Shown: positions 9,665-18,484 of the stretch, piece by piece
Layout: every line of letters starts with the position of its first letter
Position numbering within the stretch: the stretch's first letter is position 1
Assembly (NCBI RefSeq): GCF_910578445.1
Contig: NZ_CAJTQC010000002.1
Location: forward strand, 62,001-126,000
Direction of reading: 5' to 3'
Length of the DNA stretch: 64,000 bases
DNA from: an uncultured Duncaniella sp.
GTDB lineage: Bacteria > Bacteroidota > Bacteroidia > Bacteroidales > Muribaculaceae
Notes under the pieces: generated by a model
Database searches by the model: none
What the model was told of the DNA's origin: nothing
Seen by the model: only the letters and a program-made list of their open reading frames with translations
Position numbers and translations under genes: made by a program

Positions 9665-9707
9665 AGACAGCCGGCTATCGCTGTCTGGTCGCAATAACCG
9701 GCTGTCT
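9665..9707 (-). terminator. Hairpin after meaB
   Basis: AGACAGCCGGCTAT (9665-9678) pairs with ATAACCGGCTGTCT (9694-9707), giving a 14-bp stem with one wobble or mismatch. It lies between the meaB stop and the fimbrial promoter and so separates the two units. Confidence 0.55.
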
Positions 9708-9772
9708 CGGTTCGGTTGTTTTTAGAGGTCGTTAAGGCAACCTCATATGATTCGGGTGTTAATAAAAGGCTG

Positions 9773-10858
9773 TTAGCTTTTGAAATAGAGGTCGAGTATG
9801 TCGCGCGCTGCGGTGAATGATGATTGCTGGTTGTTGAGCACACGGATTTCCTTTTCAGCGAGCATGCGTTCGATTTCGGGATTGTGATAGAAATGGGCGC
9901 GGAGCTGCTCGTCGATGGTCTCATACATCCAGTAGCGCGCCTGTTCGCTGCGCTTGCGTTCGAAGTAGCCGTTTGCGTCGACGAATTCAAAGTAGCGGTC
10001 AATCATATCCCATACCTCCGGGATTCCAAGTTCGAAGTAGCCGGAGTATGTGAGGACTTCCGGACGCCATCCTGATGCCGTAGGCGGGAAGAGGTGGAGC
10101 GCGCTGCGGAACTGTGCCTGTGCGAGCTGTGCGCGCTGGATGTTGTCGCCGTCGGCCTTGTTGATGACAATGCCGTCGGCCATTTCCATGATGCCGCGTT
10201 TAATGCCCTGAAGTTCGTCTCCTGTGCCTGCAAGCTGGATCAGCAGGAAGAAATCGACCATTGAATGTACGGCTGTCTCGCTCTGCCCGACACCGACGGT
10301 CTCGACAAATATATTGTTAAATCCGGCGGCTTCGCAGAGGACTATTGTCTCGCGGGTTTTTCTGGCCACGCCTCCGAGTGAACCGGCCGACGGACTGGGG
10401 CGGATGAATGCGTCCGGGTGAACCGAGAGTTTCTCCATTCGGGTTTTGTCGCCGAGGATGCTGCCTTTGGTGCGTTCGCTCGAAGGGTCGATTGCAAGCA
10501 CGGCGAGTTTGCCTCCGCGTTTGAGCACATGGAGTCCGAATACGTCGATTGACGTGCTCTTGCCTGCGCCGGGCACGCCTGTGATGCCTATGCGCCGGGA
10601 GTTGCCGGAATGCGGAAGGCATTTTTCAATGACTTCCTGAGCGATGGTCTGATGCTCGGGCGAAAGGCTCTCGACAAGTGTGACGGCACGGGCGAGTGTG
10701 GTGATGTCGCCTTTCAATATGCCTTCGACCAGTTCTCCGGCATTGGGAAGCACGCGCCTGCGGCGTGGGCGTAGATATGGATTGACCACGGGGGGCTGGT
10801 CGACACCTTTGTTGACGGTGAGACCGCCGAACTGCTCATCGTTTTCTATATGTTCCAT
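9773..10858 (-). CDS. meaB: Methylmalonyl-CoA mutase-associated GTPase MeaB
   Basis: G3E-family P-loop GTPase that guards cobalamin loading and protects methylmalonyl-CoA mutase from inactivation. At 361 aa it has family length. Visible motifs are the Walker A GITGVPGAGKSTSID, the metal-binding segment VLAIDPSSERTKGSILGDKT, FVETVGVGQSETAV (switch region) and the NKAD guanine-specificity motif in DGIVINKADGDN. The C-terminus forms the dimerisation arm. No mutase genes lie beside it here. It starts 33 bases after the DUF1573 gene stop, so the two may be co-transcribed. Confidence 0.95.
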   Translation of the reverse strand: MEHIENDEQFGGLTVNKGVDQPPVVNPYLRPRRRRVLPNAGELVEGILKGDITTLARAVTLVESLSPEHQTIAQEVIEKCLPHSGNSRRIGITGVPGAGKSTSIDVFGLHVLKRGGKLAVLAIDPSSERTKGSILGDKTRMEKLSVHPDAFIRPSPSAGSLGGVARKTRETIVLCEAAGFNNIFVETVGVGQSETAVHSMVDFFLLIQLAGTGDELQGIKRGIMEMADGIVINKADGDNIQRAQLAQAQFRSALHLFPPTASGWRPEVLTYSGYFELGIPEVWDMIDRYFEFVDANGYFERKRSEQARYWMYETIDEQLRAHFYHNPEIERMLAEKEIRVLNNQQSSFTAARDILDLYFKS

Positions 10859-10891
10859 GGGTAATTAAAAACTATCTAAGGTGGAGATTGA

Positions 10892-11974
10892 TTATTTGAT
10901 TTCGGCTACGACGCGTATCATCGTTGAAGGATGGTCGGGGTCGTTGGCCACAATGTTGATGCGGGCATTCAGCAGATTGCTGTCACCGAATAGTGCCGGA
11001 GTGACCGTCACACTGACTTTCTCGCTTTTGCCCGGTTTGATTTCACTGTTTTTGTATTTAATGCCGACGGAGTTGTCAGGACAGCTCATTTTGCGTATCG
11101 TCAGAGGCTTCTTGCCTTTGTTGGTGATTGAGAATGTCTTTGTCACCGGCGACGATTTGCGTGATATGCGCTCAAAATCAAGTGCGGTGACATCAGCGTC
11201 GAGTAGCGGGGCGTTCTTGCGTTCTTCGGACGACAGTCCTGAAAAGTCCTCATTGACAATTGCGACTGTCTCTACGACGATTTTATCATCGGATGTCGGG
11301 CCGAGGCTGACAGTCATAGAGTCGGTCACAACGCCCCAGTCGTTTATTTTATCGGCATCGATTACTGTTGAGATTACAAACCGGTCGCCCGGAGGGACGA
11401 CTGCCGGTTCGACCATCACCTTTATATAGTCGGGAATGTCAGTGACCGTGGGGCGCAGGCTATCGGCCGAGGCATTATAGCCTTCAAGAAACTGTCCGCC
11501 GGTGTGTCCTTTGAGCACTTCGCCATAGGCGATAATTTTTGACCTGAGCTTCATCGGCCCTACCGAAACCGGGAATCGGGATTTCAATGTGTTTGAAGAA
11601 CCGATGACTGTTCCGTGGATTGACAGCGATGTGCGCTTGGGCTTGGCGTCGAGATCGACGTTGACATATTTATAGAATCTGCCGGGACGGCCTGTCGGGT
11701 CAAAACCGACGCGTATAACAGCAGTATCGCCGGGAGCGATAGGGGCGCGGGAATACTCGGGCCGGGTGCATCCGCAGTTGGCGCGTGCGTTGATGATGGC
11801 TATCGGTTCGTCGCCGGTATTGACAAGATGAAAATCGCAATACACTGTACCCAGTCCCTCGTCAAATGCACCGAAATCGTGTTTCTGTTCCAGCCATACG
11901 CCCTGTCCCTCGGCAGCAGCGCTGATGGAGCAGCAACCGACGGTCAGGAGCGATAGTAATGCAGGCAGTTTCAT
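10892..11974 (-). CDS. DUF1573 domain protein, long form
   Basis: A 360-aa secreted protein of unknown function with signal peptide MKLPALLSLLTVGCCSISAA. The first ~130 residues carry the DUF1573 pattern: KHDFGAFDEGLGTVYCDFHL, NTGDEPIAIINARANCGCT, and YSRAPIAPGDTAVIRVGFDP followed by GRPGRFYK. The rest consists of further Ig-like beta-sandwich segments (TKTFSITNKGKKPLTIRKM). DUF1573 resembles ASH/MSP-type Ig domains and is common in Bacteroidota envelopes. A second, short DUF1573 gene precedes it by about 90 bases. Confidence 0.85.
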   Translation of the reverse strand: MKLPALLSLLTVGCCSISAAAEGQGVWLEQKHDFGAFDEGLGTVYCDFHLVNTGDEPIAIINARANCGCTRPEYSRAPIAPGDTAVIRVGFDPTGRPGRFYKYVNVDLDAKPKRTSLSIHGTVIGSSNTLKSRFPVSVGPMKLRSKIIAYGEVLKGHTGGQFLEGYNASADSLRPTVTDIPDYIKVMVEPAVVPPGDRFVISTVIDADKINDWGVVTDSMTVSLGPTSDDKIVVETVAIVNEDFSGLSSEERKNAPLLDADVTALDFERISRKSSPVTKTFSITNKGKKPLTIRKMSCPDNSVGIKYKNSEIKPGKSEKVSVTVTPALFGDSNLLNARINIVANDPDHPSTMIRVVAEIK

Positions 11975-12005
11975 AAATAATAGTTGAGTATTAAACTATA
12001 TGGCA

Positions 12006-12031
12006 ATCATTAAGCAGTCTGCTTAAATGAT
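12006..12031 (-). terminator. Short hairpin between the two DUF1573 genes
   Basis: TAAGCA (12011-12016) and TGCTTA (12020-12025) pair and extend outward with one bulged base to ATCAT/ATGAT, 37 bases past the stop of the short DUF1573 gene. No T-tract follows on the minus strand, so it is a weak call. Confidence 0.35.
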
Positions 12032-12067
12032 TTTACCCTACTTATCCCGATAGTAATCAAGATTCCG

Positions 12068-12448
12068 TCAGGGGACAATCACACCGTTAAATGTCAGTGT
12101 CTTACGTCCGGATTCTGCATTCGTTTTCACCTTCACTGAGCGGTTGAACTCTCCTGAGCGGCCTTTGGGCTGAAAGGTGATTTTAATTTCCCCTTTCTTT
12201 CCGGGCGCTATCGGGGCTTTCGGGAAATCAGGTTTGGTGCATCCGCATCCGCCGTTGGTGACGGTGATGATGGTCAGTGGCTCGTCGCCGGTATTGGTGA
12301 AAGTGTAGATGGCTGAAACCTTTCCGCCATTTTCCTTGATTGTTCCGAAGTCGTGTGCGGTCGTGTCGAATGTAATCTGGGCTTTTCCCTTGGCAGCTGC
12401 GCTAAATGTGGCGAGAGCGAGCAGAATTATGGTCAATATTTTTTTCAT
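12068..12448 (-). CDS. DUF1573 domain protein, short form
   Basis: A 126-aa secreted single-domain DUF1573 protein. The start at 12448 gives signal peptide MKKILTIILLALATFSAAAK; the longer frame upstream has no signal and would run through the promoter. DUF1573 features are TTAHDFGTIKENGGKVSAIY, NTGDEPLTIITVTNGGCGCT and APIAPGKKGEIKITFQPKGR. It may be a partner or paralogue of the long form downstream. Function unknown. Confidence 0.85.
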   Translation of the reverse strand: MKKILTIILLALATFSAAAKGKAQITFDTTAHDFGTIKENGGKVSAIYTFTNTGDEPLTIITVTNGGCGCTKPDFPKAPIAPGKKGEIKITFQPKGRSGEFNRSVKVKTNAESGRKTLTFNGVIVP

Positions 12449-12515
12449 AATCGAAATGATATGAGAATGTTGTTTCCTCTTGGCTTGATAGGGTATCCAT
12501 TTGTGAGATACAGTG

Positions 12516-12548
12516 CAAAAATAGCGAAAATCATGGATATAACCCAAA
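12516..12548 (-). promoter_or_regulatory. Promoter of the short DUF1573 gene
   Basis: On the minus strand TATTTTTG (12516-12523) fits TAnnTTTG, with TTTG (12545-12548) 21 bases upstream. It fixes the start codon at 12448, since the upstream in-frame ATG at 12604 precedes the promoter. Confidence 0.7.
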
Positions 12549-12624
12549 TTATAAACATTTTCAGTAGTGTCAATGTTTAGAAACAAAGACTCCGGACTTG
12601 ACATTCACATCTTTCAACTTGATT

Positions 12625-12885
12625 ATGAGACGAAAAAATTTAACGACCTTGATTGTCACGCTGATTATATCCGTGATATTGCCCGCGGCTTTAAGCAGCT
12701 GTGGGTCTGTGCGTACGCATTGGGGGGTAGAGGGCGACTATGAGCTTCCGTTTGGTGATGATGACTATTATCGTCCAAAGCATAAAAAGCATAGGAAACA
12801 TAAGAAACACAAAAAGCACCATCACGACGATTGTGATTATGCCCCAGTCTACCATAGCGAAGATGAAATGGAAATCCCGCTTTGA
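12625..12885 (+). CDS. Small His/Lys-rich lipoprotein, function unknown
   Basis: An 86-aa protein from the start at 12625 (MRRKNLTTLIVTLIISVILP), with a lipobox AALSSC at Cys26. The mature part has an acidic stretch (FGDDDYY), then a run of about 18 residues made almost only of Lys, His and Arg (KHKKHRKHKKHKKHHH), then an acidic tail. No family was recognised. The His clusters could bind metal and the Lys-rich run could bind acidic polymers; both are inference. It is divergent from the short DUF1573 gene. An antisense frame over the same bases is an artefact of the repetitive codons. Confidence 0.65.
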   Translation: MRRKNLTTLIVTLIISVILPAALSSCGSVRTHWGVEGDYELPFGDDDYYRPKHKKHRKHKKHKKHHHDDCDYAPVYHSEDEMEIPL

Positions 12886-12988
12886 GTAGATGTTTGGTGG
12901 CAAAAAAGACCGATTAGCCCTTAAAGTGATGTGGCTTATAGTTTTTACCCCAGATGGCGGATTATAATGACTGACACAGGTATTTAGC

Positions 12989-13042
12989 AAACAGCCAAGG
13001 GAGTCATCGTCAATAGCTCGACGATGACTCCCTTGGCTGTTT
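12989..13042. terminator. Bidirectional terminator between the small lipoprotein and maeB
   Basis: A perfect 23-bp stem (12989-13011 with 13020-13042, core AGCCAAGGGAGTCATCGTC) with an 8-base loop lies between convergent genes. Confidence 0.85.
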
Positions 13043-13065
13043 ATTGAGAAAACTTTCGTTTGTTT

Positions 13066-15339
13066 TTACTTGTGATCCATTGTGGCTGCATCAAGACCTG
13101 CCACAGCGATGAGGTTGATGATGTCGCGGACTTCGGCATCGACATTGATGAAGTGGACCGGCTTCTTGAGACCCATCTGGATCGGGCCGATTGACTCGCC
13201 GACTCCCATTTCGAGCATTATGCGGTAGACCGCATTTGCTGCGCTGAGGTTGGGGAACACGAGGGTGTTGACATCCTTTCCGTAGAGACGTGTGAATGGA
13301 TACACCTTGTCGCGGACGGGTTTGTTGAGCGCATAGTTGACCTGCATTTCACCGTCGACCACCATTTCCGGATAGTCACGGTGGAGGCGTTCGACTACAT
13401 TGTGGACCATTGACGGCTCAGCCTCTTCGTTAGAACCGAAATTCGAATACGACACGAGTGCCATTACAGGATCGTGGGCAAAGAATTTGACTGCATCGTT
13501 GGCGAGGCGTGCGATGTCAAGGAGCGCGCTTTCATCGGACGAACAGTTGACCATCGTGTCAGCGAGGAAGTATGTTCCCTTGGTGGTTTCAAGCACATGC
13601 ATTGATGCAAAATGGTTGAATCCGTCGCGCAAACCGATGACTTCGCGGGCGATATCGGCTGCATTGTTGTTGGCTGACCGTGTTCCGGCGATAAAGGCAT
13701 CGGCATCGCCTGTCTCAACCATCATCATACCGAAATAGTTGCGGTCAAACATCTTGTCAAGCGCACTTTCGAAATTTTCTCCCTTGCGCTGGCGTTTGGT
13801 GGTGAGCATTGCTGCGTAGCGTTCGCGGCGAGATGCTTCGCGGTCGTGACGCAGGTTGACAATTTCGATTCCCTCGATGTTGAGGCCGAGACGGTGGGCG
13901 CGCTTCTCGATCATCTCCTCGTTGCCGAGCAGGATGGGAACGCAGAGGCCGTCGGCTGCAGCGATGGCCGCCGCACGGAGCATGTTGTCGGTATTGGCTT
14001 CGCCGAACACAACACGTTTCGGGTTGGTGCGTGCGGCTTCGTTGATGCGGCGGGTAAACTTGCGGTCATTGCCCTTGAGCTGACGAAGTTTTTCGTCGTA
14101 GGCATCCCAGTCTGTGATCGGGCGACGTGCGACACCGCTGTCCATCGCTCCTTTTGCAACGGCGGGGGAAACAGAGGTGAGCAATCGGGGGTCGAAGGGA
14201 GTCGGGATTATGTAGTCACGGCCAAATTTAATGTCAGAGCGGTTATAGGCGGCGCTCACAACCGGAGGCACAGGCTTCTTTGCAAGTTCCGCGATTGCGC
14301 GCACGGCATAGATTTTCATTGTCTCGTTGATTTCCGATGCGCCACAGTCGAGAGCACCACGGAATATGTAGGGGAAGCCGAGCACATTGTTAATCTGATT
14401 GGGATAGTCGGAGCGACCTGTTCCCATGATGATGTCGGGACGCGCGGCCACGGCTGTTTCGTATGCGATTTCGGGATCAGGGTTGGCCAATGCGAATACG
14501 ATGGGCTTTTCAGCCATGCTCTTGACCATCTCGGCGGTGACCACGTCCTTGACGGAGAGTCCGAGGAACACGTCGGCATCTTTAATCGCCTCGGCAAGAG
14601 TTGTAATCGGCCGGGATGTGGCGAACTGGGCTTTTTGCGGGTTGAGGTTTGTGCGGCTTGTCGAGATTACGCCCTTGCTGTCGCACATGACTACATTTTC
14701 TTTCTTCACGCCGAGGGCGCAGTAAAGTTTCGTACATGAAACGGCGGCAGCTCCCGCACCGTTGACCACGAGACGTATGTCTTCAATTTTCTTTCCCTGA
14801 ATTTCTACGGCGTTGAGCAATGCGGCTGCTGAAATAATAGCTGTGCCGTGCTGGTCGTCGTGCATCACGGGGATGTTCATCTCAGCTTTGAGTCGCTCTT
14901 CGATTTTGAAACATTCAGGGGCTTTGATATCTTCCAGATTTATACCGCCGAATGTAGGGCCGAGAGCCTTGACAATTTCGATGAATTTGTCAGGATCGGT
15001 CTCGTCGACTTCGATGTCAAAACAATCGAGTCCGGCAAATATCTTGAATAGAAGTCCCTTGCCTTCCATGACCGGCTTTCCGGCAAGTGCGCCGATGTTG
15101 CCGAGGCCGAGGACGGCCGTTCCGTTGGAAATCACGGCTACGAGGTTGCCTTTGTCAGTGTATTTATATACGTCGTCCGGGTTGTCCTTAATCTCCAGAC
15201 AGGGATAGGCTACTCCCGGCGAATAGGCCAATGCAAGATCCGCCTGAGTGGCGTAGGGTTTTGTCGGGATTACTTCGATTTTACCGGGGCGCGGGTAACG
15301 GTGATAGTCAAGCGCCATTTCTTTTGTAACTTTTGCCAT
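13066..15339 (-). CDS. maeB: NADP-dependent malic enzyme with C-terminal phosphotransacetylase-like domain
   Basis: Oxidatively decarboxylates malate to pyruvate and supplies NADPH. At 757 aa it is the fused MaeB type. The N-terminal ~430 residues hold the malic enzyme domains, with YSPGVAYPCLEI, the catalytic region PVMEGKGLLFKIFAGLDCFD, VMHDDQHGTAIISAAALLNA and the nucleotide site VVNGAGAAAVSC. The C-terminal ~320 residues resemble phosphate acetyl/butyryl transferase (VVFGEANTDNMLRAAAIAAA; GPIQMGLKKPVHFI). In MaeB proteins this domain is thought to be regulatory, with acetyl-CoA as effector (family knowledge). Confidence 0.95.
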   Translation of the reverse strand: MAKVTKEMALDYHRYPRPGKIEVIPTKPYATQADLALAYSPGVAYPCLEIKDNPDDVYKYTDKGNLVAVISNGTAVLGLGNIGALAGKPVMEGKGLLFKIFAGLDCFDIEVDETDPDKFIEIVKALGPTFGGINLEDIKAPECFKIEERLKAEMNIPVMHDDQHGTAIISAAALLNAVEIQGKKIEDIRLVVNGAGAAAVSCTKLYCALGVKKENVVMCDSKGVISTSRTNLNPQKAQFATSRPITTLAEAIKDADVFLGLSVKDVVTAEMVKSMAEKPIVFALANPDPEIAYETAVAARPDIIMGTGRSDYPNQINNVLGFPYIFRGALDCGASEINETMKIYAVRAIAELAKKPVPPVVSAAYNRSDIKFGRDYIIPTPFDPRLLTSVSPAVAKGAMDSGVARRPITDWDAYDEKLRQLKGNDRKFTRRINEAARTNPKRVVFGEANTDNMLRAAAIAAADGLCVPILLGNEEMIEKRAHRLGLNIEGIEIVNLRHDREASRRERYAAMLTTKRQRKGENFESALDKMFDRNYFGMMMVETGDADAFIAGTRSANNNAADIAREVIGLRDGFNHFASMHVLETTKGTYFLADTMVNCSSDESALLDIARLANDAVKFFAHDPVMALVSYSNFGSNEEAEPSMVHNVVERLHRDYPEMVVDGEMQVNYALNKPVRDKVYPFTRLYGKDVNTLVFPNLSAANAVYRIMLEMGVGESIGPIQMGLKKPVHFINVDAEVRDIINLIAVAGLDAATMDHK

Positions 15340-15389
15340 ATGTGTTGTTGCGTATCGTCTACGGTGACAATTTTATAGAATTATATGCG

Positions 15390-15397
15390 CAAAGTTA
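15390..15397 (-). promoter_or_regulatory. Candidate -7 element for maeB
   Basis: TAACTTTG on the minus strand matches TAnnTTTG 50 bases from the start codon. No good TTTG is seen at the -33 distance. Confidence 0.45.
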
Positions 15398-15478
15398 ACA
15401 AAAATCTATTATACTCCCGATCATACTTACAATATTTTAACTTTAAGAATCTTAATTGAGTTTTATTTGTATTATCAG

Positions 15479-15516
15479 CCGTCGCAGACAGGCATGTCAT
15501 ATCGTGTCTGCGACGG
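15479..15516 (-). terminator. Terminator of the leucine-rich lipoprotein operon
   Basis: CCGTCGCAGACA (15479-15490) pairs perfectly with TGTCTGCGACGG (15505-15516), 12 bases past the stop at 15529. Strong GC-rich stem, no T-tract. Confidence 0.7.
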
Positions 15517-15528
15517 TTGATTGATTTG

Positions 15529-17229
15529 TCATTCGGTCGGAGGAGGTCCGATGGCCCACTTTGGATTGCAGCTTGTCCATACCTTTATGCCGTTTTTGGG
15601 TTCTTGCAATTTTTCCATCATGGTTTGAGAGGCTACGTATATAGTCAGATTGGGCATTTCCGCAGGACCGAAAACCGTATTTTGCGATTGAGGAACATCG
15701 GTGCATCGTGTCAGGTCAAATGTCGTCAGGCTGTCACATTTTTGGAAGGGAAAAGAATAAATTCTTGATAGGTTTCCAAGCACAACCGATTGCAATGACC
15801 TGCACCCCTCACAGGCGTTAGCTCCTACTATGGTCACGTTCTTTGCATCAAGTCGTGTTATTCCGCTACGGTAAAACGCCATTTCTCCTAATTCGGTCAC
15901 AGTCGACGGTATTGTCACGTCTGTGAGATTTATGCAATCGACAAATGCGCCTTCTGGAATTTTTGTCAGCCCTTCGGGTAAAATGATTTCTTTTAAGCCT
16001 GAAACGGGATTTGGATTTTCTTTTCCATGTATATTTAATGTCTGCGTGCAGAATGCAAGGTTCGGCAATTCGGTTATTCCGGCATTTTCAAGATTCAGTG
16101 CCAGCTGTTTGTCTTTTCCATTGCCATCGGATGCGAGATAGGTGCGGAGGACATTGAAATCAGAGTCGTTCATCGGGCCTGAAATCTTCACTGAATTCCC
16201 GGAGCCGATAGCTTCAATCAGTTTTTCTTCTGTGAGAGTTCCTGCTGTCGTTAATGTTATTTCCGGATAGGTTGTCGGTTTGGTGTCATCGCCTGGCCCG
16301 GGTACGGGTGTGTCATCGCCAACTCCGGGAATGGTATTGTCATTCCAGCCTGTGTTGATGGTTACGGAGAATGATTGGGCCACTTTCGACAGACTCATGA
16401 TGTTTCCCTCGATAATGGTTCTGTGATTGGCTTTAAACGATACATTGGAAATCTGTTGGGTGTGAGATGCTGATTCTCCGTCAGGTTTATATGTCAGGGA
16501 AAAGTCCTCGACAAACATGGATGGATCGTTTCCGGCCTTGTATGAATCATTGGGTGCAAGCATATAAACAGATATTATATCGCCGCTTTGATTCGAACTG
16601 TCAATGGTCTTTTCCAGTGATACGGTTGTTGAACCGCTTTCTTTCGTATAGCTCTGTCCGACGGCCGAATAACTGTAGTTAGCCCTTGTGAATGACACAT
16701 TGACGAGGTCTCCGACGTTAAGTTGCGAAGATTCACGGATTACGAGTTTGGCAACGGCGTGTTGCAATATGATTGTTGCTGTCGATTCGCTTGGTCTGAA
16801 GTTGCTATTGCACTGTGTATATGCGATTGAAGGGCTGTTGTTGGATGACTCGGAATACTTTATGGCCTCAAGTCCGCTTGTAGAATCGAATTTATATCCG
16901 CCTGCATCAGCCCAGAAAGCGACAGTGTATGTGTGGCTGCGGTCAAGTTCCAGAGAAAATTCGAAAAGACCTCCGTTCGGATTGCCCGGCATCGCTCTCT
17001 GTAGGATGGCATTGTTTGAATTGTCTTTAATATACATAAATGCTCTCGTTGGCGGAGAGTCTGGGAGGTTCGTCCCGGCTCTTGACTGTTGTTCCTGATC
17101 TGCCGACACGCTGAAAGTCATGTGGATTGGGGAACTGTCGATTGAATCAGGCGAAAAACCATCATTCCGGCTGCATGAACCGATGAGCAGTGCTAACGTG
17201 CCAGTCAATAAGAATTGCTTGATTTTCAT
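15529..17229 (-). CDS. Fimbrillin-like lipoprotein with BspA-type leucine-rich C-terminus
   Basis: A 566-aa surface lipoprotein with signal MKIKQFLLTGTLALLIGSC (lipobox IGSC). Residues ~30-290 resemble Bacteroidales fimbrillin or DUF6562-like domains (TYTVAFWADAGGYKFD; IILQHAVAKLVIRES; SQSFSVTINTGWND). A Pro/Gly/Asp linker near residue 310 (GVGDDTPVPGPGDD) joins this to a C-terminal BspA/LRR_5-like region. That region has LKEIILPEGLTKIPEGAF, CINLTDVTIPSTVTELGEMA and CRSLQSVVLGN units, and ends with a CDSLTTFDLTRCT segment. BspA repeats mediate adhesion in oral Bacteroidota; the ligand here is unknown. It is followed by a terminator and preceded by a related lipoprotein gene 48 bases upstream. 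Confidence 0.75.
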   Translation of the reverse strand: MKIKQFLLTGTLALLIGSCSRNDGFSPDSIDSSPIHMTFSVSADQEQQSRAGTNLPDSPPTRAFMYIKDNSNNAILQRAMPGNPNGGLFEFSLELDRSHTYTVAFWADAGGYKFDSTSGLEAIKYSESSNNSPSIAYTQCNSNFRPSESTATIILQHAVAKLVIRESSQLNVGDLVNVSFTRANYSYSAVGQSYTKESGSTTVSLEKTIDSSNQSGDIISVYMLAPNDSYKAGNDPSMFVEDFSLTYKPDGESASHTQQISNVSFKANHRTIIEGNIMSLSKVAQSFSVTINTGWNDNTIPGVGDDTPVPGPGDDTKPTTYPEITLTTAGTLTEEKLIEAIGSGNSVKISGPMNDSDFNVLRTYLASDGNGKDKQLALNLENAGITELPNLAFCTQTLNIHGKENPNPVSGLKEIILPEGLTKIPEGAFVDCINLTDVTIPSTVTELGEMAFYRSGITRLDAKNVTIVGANACEGCRSLQSVVLGNLSRIYSFPFQKCDSLTTFDLTRCTDVPQSQNTVFGPAEMPNLTIYVASQTMMEKLQEPKNGIKVWTSCNPKWAIGPPPTE

Positions 17230-17277
17230 GGAATGTTATTTTTTATGTGATTGGTTTGTAGTTTAATAATCAAGGAT

Positions 17278-18243
17278 TCAGAAGCGTATTATGATATCCT
17301 CACGCCAGCTTGTGTCAATCTGTATGCCTCCTGATGCGACTCCGAGTGTAAGAAAATTTCCTGTGACGGTTGTTTCATATCCACGGCGATAATCAATTTT
17401 AAGACCGGTGGCTCTGCTGATGGTCTGACCTGTAGTGCTTTTGATTTCAATGGTCAGTGTTACCGACGAATCGCTGTCGGATGCAAAAATCATATCTCCT
17501 CCGAGCATGACAGTGTTGGAGATTATAGCGCCTTCCGCCGGACATGGTTTAAAGCTATATCCGATGCCGTTGGCGGAGTCATTGGGTCTGCCGGTATCAA
17601 CGTTGAACGAAGAAATGATAAAGAATTCATATCGGACATCGACCTTAATGTCCTCTATCGGCGGGTATTTGTCGGGGTGCAGTTCTCTCATGCGTATGTA
17701 TCTTTCAACATCAGTGGAGATTATACGGTAGCTTGCCAGAGGTCTATTGAGAAAAGCCTCCACGGTTGATGTCATTCCACAATCAAGACTTAAGCTACTG
17801 ACGGCTGTGCATGAAGCCTCTTTGGAAGGGATAGTTCCGATGTAATCGTCAGGCATGACCGTAACCGTGTGCAGATTGTCGGTATTGTAGTGTAAATCCC
17901 TGTCAGGTTCATTGATATTCGTATGGTCACACCATATTAGAATGTTGTAAATGCCTTCATCGGCATTGATTTCAATCTGACGGCAATGGCCTTCTTTGTC
18001 GGCATCCATTCGCTCGACGTGACGGAATGCTTTAGTGCCATCAGCTGAATTGTAACCTTCAACAACGCAACGCATAGCATAATTGTCTGCCATATCGCTT
18101 CTTCCAAATGGTTCATATGGAATCATTGCTGACACAGGCATGTGCAGTGTCAACAAAATCCGTGGCGGTTCTGTCTCATCGGAATATATGCAACTTGACA
18201 GGCCAAAAGCTGTTACCAACAGAGCTTTGGTCAATAGTTTCAA
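17278..18243 (-). CDS. Fimbrillin-associated lipoprotein (DUF6562-like or FimB/Mfa2-like)
   Basis: A 321-aa lipoprotein with signal MKLLTKALLVTAFGLSSC. Weak resemblance to the FimB/Mfa2 and DUF6562 families comes from the segments EGIYNILIWCDHTNINEPDR, HYNTDNLHTVTVMPDDYIGT and EASCTAVSSLSL, and from a C-terminal ATGLKIDYRRGYETTVTGNF before a short ending strand. It is the first gene of a two-gene unit with the leucine-rich lipoprotein, so it may anchor or accompany that protein. The family assignment is by pattern only. Confidence 0.65.
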   Translation of the reverse strand: MKLLTKALLVTAFGLSSCIYSDETEPPRILLTLHMPVSAMIPYEPFGRSDMADNYAMRCVVEGYNSADGTKAFRHVERMDADKEGHCRQIEINADEGIYNILIWCDHTNINEPDRDLHYNTDNLHTVTVMPDDYIGTIPSKEASCTAVSSLSLDCGMTSTVEAFLNRPLASYRIISTDVERYIRMRELHPDKYPPIEDIKVDVRYEFFIISSFNVDTGRPNDSANGIGYSFKPCPAEGAIISNTVMLGGDMIFASDSDSSVTLTIEIKSTTGQTISRATGLKIDYRRGYETTVTGNFLTLGVASGGIQIDTSWREDIIIRF

Positions 18244-18371
18244 AGTCGCATTATACCGGCCGCAAAGTGTTTTTATGTTATGACGGTCGAAGGTTGAAAC
18301 GTGGTTAATTAGGTTGTATCGCAGAATTTAGTCGGGATATTGAGACGTGAAATCAATATCCATAGCCGTTG

Positions 18372-18379
18372 CAAATTTA
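18372..18379 (-). promoter_or_regulatory. Candidate -7 element for the second surface locus
   Basis: TAAATTTG on the minus strand matches TAnnTTTG and predicts a leader of about 120 bases before the start at 18243. The -33 element is not clear. The 241 bases between 18244 and 18484 hold no gene. Confidence 0.35.
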
Positions 18380-18484
18380 TGCTTTTAAATTCAATTTAGC
18401 ATAAAAATGTCAATAAAAATCCCATTATTTTAATAAATTATTGGTGAAAAAATCCTGCGATGCTATCATGCAAATCCTCATTTG

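Noticed and set aside
9509..9772. Looked for invertible-promoter repeats before the fimbrial operon, since Bacteroidota surface loci are often phase-variable.
   Set aside because: No flanking inverted repeats around the promoter and no recombinase gene nearby were seen.
13846..14739. A 297-codon frame antisense to maeB.
   Set aside because: It is a mirror of the codon bias of a well-supported gene; its protein has no family features, start signal or signal peptide.
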